A stretch of DNA of 8,030 nt from the NCBI GenBank assembly GCA_050260095.1, contig JBLNBQ010000171.1, forward strand, positions 1 through 8,030, read 5' to 3'. The DNA comes from JBLNBQ01 sp050260095. Lineage in GTDB: Bacteria > Bacillota > UBA5301 > DYFA01. This document shows positions 1 to 6,016 of the stretch, one piece after another. Below the pieces are notes generated by a model. The model saw only the letters and a list, made by a program, of their open reading frames with translations, was not told the DNA's origin and made no database searches. How positions within the stretch are numbered: the first letter of the stretch is position 1; every line of letters begins with the position of its first letter. Both the position numbers and the translations under genes were made by a program.

Positions 1-10
1 CGGCCGCCCC

Positions 11-27
11 GGGGTTGGGCGGGCGGG
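11..27 (+). other. Putative G-quadruplex motif
   Basis: The + strand reads four G-runs (4, 3, 3 and 3 G) separated by loops of 2, 1 and 1 bases, which meets the usual G3+N1-7 quadruplex pattern with very short loops. A fifth run of nine G follows at 39-47. It lies about 170 bases upstream of the sigma factor gene, in non-coding sequence. The motif is read directly; folding in vivo and any role are inference, and a GC-rich genome produces some such motifs by chance. Confidence 0.5.
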
Positions 28-40
28 TATGTGGGACCGG

Positions 41-68
41 GGGGGGGCGGAGGACCCCCCGCCCCCCC
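41..68. repeat. Perfect G/C inverted repeat (10-bp arms, 8-base loop)
   Basis: Bases 41-50 (seven G, then CGG) are exactly complementary to 59-68 (CCG, then seven C) around the 8-base loop 51-58. The stem is entirely G:C. It is not followed by a T-tract (69-80 reads GCTTCATATTCC), so it is not a canonical intrinsic terminator, though it could still end or shield the 3' end of an upstream transcript. Bases 69-183 hold no gene or strong promoter that I can recognise. Confidence 0.55.
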
Positions 69-183
69 GCTTCATATTCCGCCGAGCCCCTTCGGGAAGC
101 CAGTGGCAGCGCAGGCTTTTCCCGCATCAACTGGCATACTTCCCCAACCCCCACGATACACATTTCCATGTAAGCATCGCCGC

Positions 184-191
184 GGGGGTGA
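184..191 (+). promoter_or_regulatory. Ribosome binding site deciding the sigma factor start
   Basis: GGGGGTGA lies 8 bases before the ATG at 200. This supports ATG 200 over the far-upstream in-frame ATG at 29, which would add 57 low-complexity residues encoded by the G/C tracts. An in-frame GTG at 188 and a TTG at 197 are possible alternatives, but the GTG falls inside the binding site. Confidence 0.6.
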
Positions 192-199
192 GCCGGTTG

Positions 200-913
200 A
201 TGGACGAGAACCAGCGCCAGGACCTTGGCCTGATCCAGAGAACCCGTCTCGGGGACCGGGCGGCCCAGGAAGATCTGGTCCGCAAGTACACCCCGCTGGT
301 GCGTTACATCGTGCGCAACTACTACGCCCGGTTCCTGGAGTTCGACGACCTGATGCAGGAGGGGCTGATCGGCCTCCTCCACGCCATCCGCGAGTACGAC
401 GGGGAACGCTTCGACGTGAAGTTCTCCTCCTTCGCCTACATCTGCATCATCCGGAAGGTGTACAACGTCATCAAGCACACCAACGGGACGAAGCACCGGG
501 TGCTGAACGATGCCGTCTCCCTCTTCAACTACGTCAACCTGGACGAGACCCGCATGGTGCTCGATGTGGTGGCCAGCGAGGACGCGGCGGTGGACCCCGA
601 GAAGGTGATGGAGCGGCGGTACGTCTCCGAACGGGTCGACCAAGTCTTGCGCACTTACCTGTCGGTGCTGGAGTACACGGTCATCCGGATGCTCCTCGCC
701 GGGTACAGCTACGGCGACATCGAGCGCGAACTGGGAATCACCGCCAAGGTGATCGACAACGCCCGGACCAGGGTCCGCCTGAAGCTCAAGCGCATCCTGC
801 AGAAGTACGGTTCGCTGCTTTCGCCCAAGGTGCCGCAGAAGACCCGGCAGCGTAAGGACCTCTACTACCAGTTCCCGGTGCCGCTGCCGCGGACGGCCTC
901 CCTCGACCTGTAG
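200..913 (+). CDS. RNA polymerase sigma-70 family factor, SigH-like
   Basis: This is a sigma factor of 237 residues that should direct RNA polymerase core to a specific promoter class. Region 2 spans about residues 25-95 and contains the core-binding motif DLMQEGLIGLLHAIREYD (50-67) and the aromatic/basic DNA-melting and -10 reading segment around FSSFAYICIIRKVYNVIK (75-92). Region 4 ends in a helix-turn-helix at about 169-200, with a KVIDNARTRVRLKLKRIL segment. The KxIDNA pattern and the KH-x-L linker after region 2 resemble Bacillus SigH (sigma-30), the closest family I recognise. There is no region 1.1 or long region 3, consistent with an alternative sigma. Residues 201-237 form a basic, Pro-containing tail beyond region 4 that I do not recognise. 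No anti-sigma gene lies next to it. It occupies the place upstream of smc where rnc is often found. The family call is firm; the SigH subgroup and its regulon are inference. Confidence 0.85.
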   Translation: MDENQRQDLGLIQRTRLGDRAAQEDLVRKYTPLVRYIVRNYYARFLEFDDLMQEGLIGLLHAIREYDGERFDVKFSSFAYICIIRKVYNVIKHTNGTKHRVLNDAVSLFNYVNLDETRMVLDVVASEDAAVDPEKVMERRYVSERVDQVLRTYLSVLEYTVIRMLLAGYSYGDIERELGITAKVIDNARTRVRLKLKRILQKYGSLLSPKVPQKTRQRKDLYYQFPVPLPRTASLDL

Positions 914-946
914 GCATTCTTCTGCTTTCCTGTTTTCTTCCGCCCA

Positions 947-955
947 TGGTAAAAT
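947..955 (+). promoter_or_regulatory. Extended -10 promoter candidate for smc
   Basis: TGGTAAAAT contains the TGn extended -10 (TG at 947-948) followed by TAAAAT at 950-955, a 5/6 match to TATAAT. It sits in a locally AT-rich gap in an otherwise GC-rich window. No good -35 lies at 16-18 bases upstream; the best is about 3/6 near 926-931, which an extended -10 can partly replace. Transcription would begin near 962, giving a leader of about 44 bases before smc. This would separate smc-ftsY expression from the sigma gene. Confidence 0.5.
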
Positions 956-1005
956 AGGCTGGGTCAGGAAGCCCGGTACGAATCGTCGCGCACGGAGGGC
1001 TGTCT

Positions 1006-4000
1006 TTGCTTCTACGGCGGTTAAGCCTGCACGGGTTCAAGTCGTTCGCCGACCGGCTGGACCTTTCGTTCGAACCAGGGATCACAGCCATCGTCGGGCC
1101 CAACGGAAGTGGCAAATCGAACATCGCCGACGCCATCAAGTGGGCCCTCGGCGAGTCGAGCGCCAAGGAGCTGCGAGGCGCCAAGATGGAGGACGTCATC
1201 TTCAACGGCTCCAGCCGCCGGCGCTCGCTGGGGTTGGCCGAGGTCACCCTCCACCTCGACAACCAGGACCAGTTCCTGCCCGTGGAGTTCGGCGAGGTCA
1301 ACGTCACCCGGCGGGTTTACCGTTCGGGCGACTCGGAGTTTCTGCTGAACGGCGTCTCATGCCGTCTGAAGGACATCCACGAACTCTTCCTCGATTCCGG
1401 CCTTGGGCGAAACACCTATGCGCTGCTCTCCCAGAGCGACGTCGACGCGGTGCTCTCGGCTCATCCCGAAGAGCGCCGGCGCCTCTTCGAGGAGGCGGCG
1501 GGCATCGCCAAGTTCCGCGCCAAGAAGACCGAGGCCCTGCGTCGTCTGGGCGAGACGGAGCAGAACCTGGCCCGGGTAGGCGACATCCTCGCCGAACTCA
1601 CCGCCCAGTTGGGTCCCCTGGCGGAGAAGGCCCGGCGCGCCGAGCGGCACGCCAGCCTGAGCGAGGAGTTGCGGTCGGTCGAGGTTGGTCTGCTGGCCGG
1701 GTTGTTGCAGGCGGCACAGGCCAGGGTCGAGGAGGTCGGAGAGGAGCTGACCGCGCGCGAGCTCGCGGCCGGTGAGACCACCGCGGCGCTGCGCCAGAGC
1801 GAGGCCCGCGCGGTGCAGGCGCGGCTCAGGGTGGCTCAGGCAGAGGCGGAGCGGGAGGAGGCGGCCCGGCAGGTGCTGGCGCTCGCCACCGAGCTTGAGC
1901 GAGTGGAGGGGCAGCTCAAGGTGGCCCAGGAGCGCCAGGCGCGCTGGGCGGAGGAGCGCGCCGGTCTCGAGGCAGGTCGGGCGGAGCTGACCTTTCGGCG
2001 GGAGGCGGCGGCGGCCCGCGCCGAGGAGAGCGGCCTGGCCGAGCGGGACCGGCAGGGGGAGTTGGCGGCGGCCCGGGAAGAGCTCGCCCGCCGGAGCCGG
2101 AAGGCCGACGAGGCCAACGCGACGCTGCGGCGGTGCGAGGCCGAACTCGAACGCAAGAAGAACGAACTCATCGAACGGATGAACGAGGCGGCGGCGGTCC
2201 GCAACGACCTGCGAGGGCTCGAGGCCTCCCGCCAGGCGAACGAAGGCCACCGGGCGCGGCTCGCGGAGGCGGCCCGGGCGGCGGAGGAGGCCTTGACGGC
2301 GGCCCGGGCGGCGCTCGCGGCGGCCGAGGGGCGCGGCCCCGCGGCGGCGGAAGCCCTCGCCCGCCTAGATGAGGCGCGACGCAAGCTCGCGGCCGCGGCC
2401 GGCGAGCGGGAGCAGCAGCGCAAACGGCTCCTGGAAGAGTCGCGACAGGCCGAGGCGGAAGTGGCCAGGCTCAAGTCGCGCCACCAGGTGCTCAGCGATT
2501 GGCAGCGCAGCCGGGAAGGGTACGGCGAGGGCCCCCGGGCCGTGCTGGCCGAACAGGCGGCGGGCCGGCTGGCCGGGGTGTTGGGGACGGTCGCCGAGTT
2601 GATCACGGTGCCGCCCGGATTGGAGCAGGCGGTCGAGCTGGCCCTGGGGGGAAGCCTGCAGGACGTCGTGGTCAAGGACGAGGAGACGGCCCGGCGCGGC
2701 ATCGCGTTCCTCAAGGCGAAGGCGGCCGGACGGGCGACCTTCCTGCCGCTCGCCTTGCTTTCCCCCCGGCCGCTCGGTGCCGAAGAGCGGCGCCGGCTGA
2801 GCCAGGCGGGCGGGCCGGGTTACCTCGGGGTCGGTGACGAGTTGGTGGAGGCCGCCGCCGAGGTGCGGCCGGCGGTGGAGTACCTGCTCGGACGGGTGCT
2901 CTTCGCCCGCGACCTCGACACGGCGTTGCGGGTGGGGCGGGCCGCCGGCCTGCGCTACCTGGTGGTCACCACCGACGGAGAGGTGGTCCGTCCAGGCGGA
3001 GCCATCACGGGCGGACGGGAAGAGCGGGGCCGGGGCCTGCTCCGGCGGCAGCGCGAACTGGCCGAGGTGGCGGAGGTGCTGAAGGCCGCCCGTGAGCGGC
3101 GGGAGGCCTTGGAGGGCTCCCTGGCCGAGCTGGAGCGTTCGGCCGCCCTGCACCAAACGGCCGCCCTGGAGCTGGAGAAGCGCCAGCGCCAGGCAGAGAC
3201 GGACGCCGCCGCGGTGGCCCGGGAGGTGGCGGTCCGCCAGGCCGAGTTGCGCCAGGCTGAGGCTGCCGCGGCGAGGGTCGCGGCCGACCTGGCGGCAGCC
3301 GAAAGCGAGACCGGCCGGGAGTCGGAGGCGGAGCTGGCGGCGCGGCTGGCCGGGCTGGAGGAGGCCCGGCGGCTATTGGAGGAGCAGATACTGGCGGAGT
3401 CGGAGAGCGTGAGAGAGGCGGCGGCGGCGCGCGATGCGGCGACCGAAGAGCTCACGCTGGCCCGCGTCGCCCTGGCGGAACGGGAGAAGGACGCGGCGGC
3501 CGCGCTCGCCGAGGCGGAGCGGCGCCGGGCGGAGCAGGAGGCTTTGGCCCGGGAAGAGGCGGCGGTGGCGGAGCGCGCCGCCGAACTGGCCGGCCGCATC
3601 GAGGAAGCGCAGCGCTGGGAGGCGAGTCTCGAGGTCGAACGGCGGGCGCTCGGCCACCGGCGGGCGACGGTCGAAGCGCGCCTCACCGCCTTGGCGGAGG
3701 AACGGAGCGGCGCGGGCGAGGAGTTGACGCGGGCCGAGGAAGAGACCGAACGGCTGCGCAAGGAACTCTCCCTCCGCCAACAGGCGGTCCACGAGGCGGA
3801 ACTGCAGGCGACCCGCGCTGAGCTGGAGGCGGAGACGGTCGGAGAGCGTCTCCGCACCGAATGGGGCATCTCCGCCGCCGAAGCCCTGGGCCTGCCCAGC
3901 GTGCCGTCGGAAGAACGCGCGGCCGCGGAGAGCAGGGTGGAGACCTTGCGCCGGCGGCTGAAGGCGCTCGGAGCCGTCGACCCGGAGAGCATCGGCGAGT

Positions 4001-4569
4001 ACGCCGCCCTGTCGGAGCGGCACGCCTTCCTTTCGCAGCAGCACAGTGACCTGACCGCCGCCCGCGAGTCCCTCAAGGAGGTCCTGGCCGAGATCGAGGC
4101 GGCCACCGCCCGGCGGTTCACCGCCACCTTTGCGACCGTCTCGGAAGAGTTCGTGGCGCTCTTCCAGCGGATCTTCGGCGGAGGCAAGGCCGAACTGGTC
4201 CTGACCGACCCCGATAACCCGGCCGAGTCGGGGATCGAGGTCTACGCCCAGCCGCCGGGGAAGAAGCCGCAGAGCCTCTTGATGCTTTCGACCGGCGAGC
4301 GCACGATGACCGCGATCGCCCTGCTCTTCGCAATGATGAAGGTCAGGCCTGCCCCGTTCTGCGTCCTCGACGAGGTCGACGCGGCGCTCGACGAGGCGAA
4401 CGTCGACCGGTTCGTCGCGCTCTTGCGGGAGTTCTCGGCGGCCACCCAGTTCGTGGTGATCACGCACCGCCGTCAGACGATGGAGGCGGCGGGCATCCTG
4501 TATGGTGTGACCCAGGAGGAACCGGGAACCTCGCGCCTCGTCTCGGTCCGGCTCTCGGAAGCCGGGTAA
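1006..4569 (+). CDS. smc: Chromosome segregation ATPase SMC
   Basis: SMC dimers form a ring with ScpA/ScpB (not in this window) and use ATP to compact and segregate DNA. The 1187-residue length matches Bacillus SMC. The N-terminal head has Walker A GPNGSGKS at 31-38, an R-loop Arg at 57 and a Q-loop Gln at 143. Long Ala/Glu/Arg-rich coiled-coil arms occupy about 165-500 and 680-1015. The hinge domain lies at about 506-672, ending in a Gly-rich RPGGAITGG segment. The C-terminal head has the ABC signature at 1094-1098, Walker B CVLDE with catalytic Glu 1123, the D-loop ALDEAN and the switch His 1154. The start is TTG, supported by GGAGGG at 994-999 six bases upstream and by the conserved opening LxGFKSFAD. 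Three positions normally Gly are changed: RGAK at 57-60, SQS at 142-144 and LSTGE in the signature. All directly catalytic residues are kept, so an active ATPase is expected. Confidence 0.98.
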   Translation: MLLRRLSLHGFKSFADRLDLSFEPGITAIVGPNGSGKSNIADAIKWALGESSAKELRGAKMEDVIFNGSSRRRSLGLAEVTLHLDNQDQFLPVEFGEVNVTRRVYRSGDSEFLLNGVSCRLKDIHELFLDSGLGRNTYALLSQSDVDAVLSAHPEERRRLFEEAAGIAKFRAKKTEALRRLGETEQNLARVGDILAELTAQLGPLAEKARRAERHASLSEELRSVEVGLLAGLLQAAQARVEEVGEELTARELAAGETTAALRQSEARAVQARLRVAQAEAEREEAARQVLALATELERVEGQLKVAQERQARWAEERAGLEAGRAELTFRREAAAARAEESGLAERDRQGELAAAREELARRSRKADEANATLRRCEAELERKKNELIERMNEAAAVRNDLRGLEASRQANEGHRARLAEAARAAEEALTAARAALAAAEGRGPAAAEALARLDEARRKLAAAAGEREQQRKRLLEESRQAEAEVARLKSRHQVLSDWQRSREGYGEGPRAVLAEQAAGRLAGVLGTVAELITVPPGLEQAVELALGGSLQDVVVKDEETARRGIAFLKAKAAGRATFLPLALLSPRPLGAEERRRLSQAGGPGYLGVGDELVEAAAEVRPAVEYLLGRVLFARDLDTALRVGRAAGLRYLVVTTDGEVVRPGGAITGGREERGRGLLRRQRELAEVAEVLKAARERREALEGSLAELERSAALHQTAALELEKRQRQAETDAAAVAREVAVRQAELRQAEAAAARVAADLAAAESETGRESEAELAARLAGLEEARRLLEEQILAESESVREAAAARDAATEELTLARVALAEREKDAAAALAEAERRRAEQEALAREEAAVAERAAELAGRIEEAQRWEASLEVERRALGHRRATVEARLTALAEERSGAGEELTRAEEETERLRKELSLRQQAVHEAELQATRAELEAETVGERLRTEWGISAAEALGLPSVPSEERAAAESRVETLRRRLKALGAVDPESIGEYAALSERHAFLSQQHSDLTAARESLKEVLAEIEAATARRFTATFATVSEEFVALFQRIFGGGKAELVLTDPDNPAESGIEVYAQPPGKKPQSLLMLSTGERTMTAIALLFAMMKVRPAPFCVLDEVDAALDEANVDRFVALLREFSAATQFVVITHRRQTMEAAGILYGVTQEEPGTSRLVSVRLSEAG

Positions 4570-4572
4570 CGC

Positions 4573-4580
4573 AGGAGGTG
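4573..4580 (+). promoter_or_regulatory. Ribosome binding site deciding the ftsY start
   Basis: AGGAGGTG is a near-perfect Shine-Dalgarno sequence 6 bases before GTG 4587. The longer reading from GTG 4578 would start inside this site, so 4587 is the better start. Confidence 0.8.
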
Positions 4581-4586
4581 GATCGC

Positions 4587-5519
4587 GTGGAGAAGGGCGG
4601 TTTCTTTTCCCGGTTGAAGGAGGGCTTGAGCCGTACCCGCGAGAACTTCGCCCGGTTGGGCGAATTGATGCGCGGCCGGCCCACCTTCGACCAGGACTTC
4701 TACGACGAACTCGAGGAGATCCTGCTGACGGCTGATGTGGGCGTCGCGACCACCGGGAAGATTCTCGCACAGCTCAAGGGCCGGCTCCGGGACGAACGGG
4801 TGGAGGACGCGGCGGGTGCGCGCCAGGTCCTGAAGTCGATCATCCGGGGCCTCCTCCCGGCCGAGGCGCCGGAGCTGAAGGTTTCCGCCGCAGGGCCCAC
4901 GGTGGTGGTGGTCGTCGGGGTGAACGGCACCGGAAAGACGACCAGCGTGGGCAAGCTGGCTCACCTGCTTGGCGAGGACGGGAAGAAGGTCGTCCTCGGG
5001 GCGGCGGACACGTTCCGCGCGGCGGCCGCGGAACAGCTCGGCATCTGGGCGCAGCGGGCCGGCGCCGACCTCGTGGCGCACCAGGCCGGGAGCGATCCGG
5101 CCGCGGTGGCGTTCGACGCGGCCCGGGCGGCGTTGGCGCGGCATGCCGACTTCCTGCTGGTCGACACGGCCGGGCGCCTGCACACCAAGGAGAACCTGAT
5201 GGCCGAGCTGGCGAAGATCGCCCGGGTGTTGGGGCGGGAGATCCCCGGCGCGCCCCACGAGGTGCTCCTGGTGCTCGACGCCACGACGGGCCAGAACGCT
5301 TTGAGCCAGGCGCGGCTCTTCGGCGAGGCGGCGGGCGTGACCGGGATCGTGCTCACCAAGCTCGACGGAACTGCCAAGGGCGGCGTGATCATCGCGATCG
5401 GCGACACCCTCGGCGTGCCGGTCAAGTTCGTCGGACTGGGCGAACAGGCCGGCGACCTGCGGCCTTTCTCTCCGGAGGACTTCGTGGACGCCCTGTTTCC
5501 CGAGGAAACGAAGGCTTGA
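4587..5519 (+). CDS. ftsY: Signal recognition particle receptor FtsY (SRP GTPase)
   Basis: FtsY is the membrane-associated receptor that docks Ffh-ribosome complexes and, by reciprocal GTP hydrolysis with Ffh, hands nascent membrane proteins to SecYEG. The protein is 310 residues from GTG 4587. The N domain occupies about residues 1-95. The G domain has P-loop GVNGTGKTT at 111-119, the SRP-specific insertion motif DTFRAAAAEQL from 141, G3 DTAGR at 193-197 and G4 TKLDG at 257-261, followed by the KGGVI segment. The C-terminal VKFVGLGEQAGDLRPF stretch is typical of FtsY and separates it from Ffh, and there is no M domain. The acidic A domain of enterobacterial FtsY is absent; membrane contact probably uses the N-terminal amphipathic stretch (FFSRLKEGLSRTR). 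It lies 17 bases after smc and is probably co-transcribed with it. Its stop codon lies inside the -35 box of the next promoter. Confidence 0.97.
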   Translation: MEKGGFFSRLKEGLSRTRENFARLGELMRGRPTFDQDFYDELEEILLTADVGVATTGKILAQLKGRLRDERVEDAAGARQVLKSIIRGLLPAEAPELKVSAAGPTVVVVVGVNGTGKTTSVGKLAHLLGEDGKKVVLGAADTFRAAAAEQLGIWAQRAGADLVAHQAGSDPAAVAFDAARAALARHADFLLVDTAGRLHTKENLMAELAKIARVLGREIPGAPHEVLLVLDATTGQNALSQARLFGEAAGVTGIVLTKLDGTAKGGVIIAIGDTLGVPVKFVGLGEQAGDLRPFSPEDFVDALFPEETKA

Positions 5520-5544
5520 CACGCCCTCTTCCAGCGGGTATACT
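5516..5544 (+). promoter_or_regulatory. Strong SigA-type promoter overlapping the ftsY stop, driving ylxM-ffh
   Basis: A perfect -35 TTGACA at 5516-5521 and a -10 TATACT at 5539-5544 (5/6) are separated by exactly 17 bases. The ftsY TGA stop (5517-5519) is part of the -35 box. Transcription should start near 5551, giving a leader of about 31 bases before ylxM. It is the best vegetative promoter in the window and would set ylxM-ffh and probably the ribosomal genes apart from smc-ftsY. The assignment rests on consensus match, not on mapped transcripts. Confidence 0.85.
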
Positions 5545-5581
5545 CTCGCTGTAAAGTACTTCTCCTTAACAGAGGCGAAAA

Positions 5582-5974
5582 ATGCTCACCAAGACCGTCC
5601 GCCAGGGCTTGCTCCTCGACTTCTACGGCCCGCTCCTCACCGAGCAGCAGCGGGAGGTGCTAGGGAGCTACTTCGAGGACGACCTTTCCCTGGGTGAGAT
5701 CGCCGAGACGCGGGGCGTATCGCGCGCCGCCGTGCACGACCTGGTGAAGAGAGGTTTGGCCGCTCTCGAGAGCTATGAGGCGCGGCTGGGGCTGGTGGCC
5801 CGGCATGAGCGGGACCGTCGGAGCCTCCAGCGGTTGCTCGGGGAGGTCGAGGAGGCGCTTGCCGCCGAGCCGGAACCAGCGACCGGAGCCGGCGGGCGCA
5901 GCCGGGCGGCTCTTCTCATGGTGAAGGCGTTCCTGAGCGAAGCGCTCTCCTGCGGCGAGTGGCCGCTGAGTTGA
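5582..5974 (+). CDS. ylxM: YlxM/p13-family HTH protein, SRP-associated
   Basis: This 130-residue protein belongs to the YlxM/p13 family, found beside ffh in Firmicutes and Mollicutes. In streptococci a YlxM homologue has been linked to SRP function by affecting Ffh/FtsY GTPase activity; the role in this organism is inference. The sequence opens with the family pattern LLLDFYGPLLTEQQREVL (10-27) and then a sigma-region-4-like helix-turn-helix, LSLGEIAETRGVSRAAVHDL at 35-54. A short helix and a Gly/Pro/Ala linker (about 96-107) lead to a final predicted helix, making it somewhat longer than the roughly 110-residue Bacillus protein. The ATG is preceded by a modest AGAGG (5571-5575) at 6 bases. 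It is the first gene after the strong promoter and lies 42 bases before ffh. Confidence 0.9.
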   Translation: MLTKTVRQGLLLDFYGPLLTEQQREVLGSYFEDDLSLGEIAETRGVSRAAVHDLVKRGLAALESYEARLGLVARHERDRRSLQRLLGEVEEALAAEPEPATGAGGRSRAALLMVKAFLSEALSCGEWPLS

Positions 5975-6016
5975 GCGCATTCGCACGGCAACCTAGTCTG
6001 GCAGGGGGTAGAGGCT

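Noticed and set aside
111..160. Possible promoter before the sigma gene (CTGGCA at 131-136 with GATACA at 155-160, TGG-CATACT at 132-140, or a SigH-type AGG...GCAT pair)
   Set aside because: Each candidate matches at only 3-4 of 6 positions or lacks its partner box, so none can be supported over chance.
29..199. N-terminal extension of the sigma factor from ATG 29
   Set aside because: The 57 extra residues come from G/C homopolymer tracts and a hairpin, have no similarity to sigma factors, and lack a ribosome binding site. ATG 200 with GGGGGTGA upstream is better.
2200..2420. Ala/Arg/Glu-rich repetitive DNA in smc as a possible tandem repeat or insertion
   Set aside because: It is ordinary coiled-coil arm sequence with GC-rich GCG/GAG/CGG codons; no exact repeat unit is seen and total SMC length is normal.
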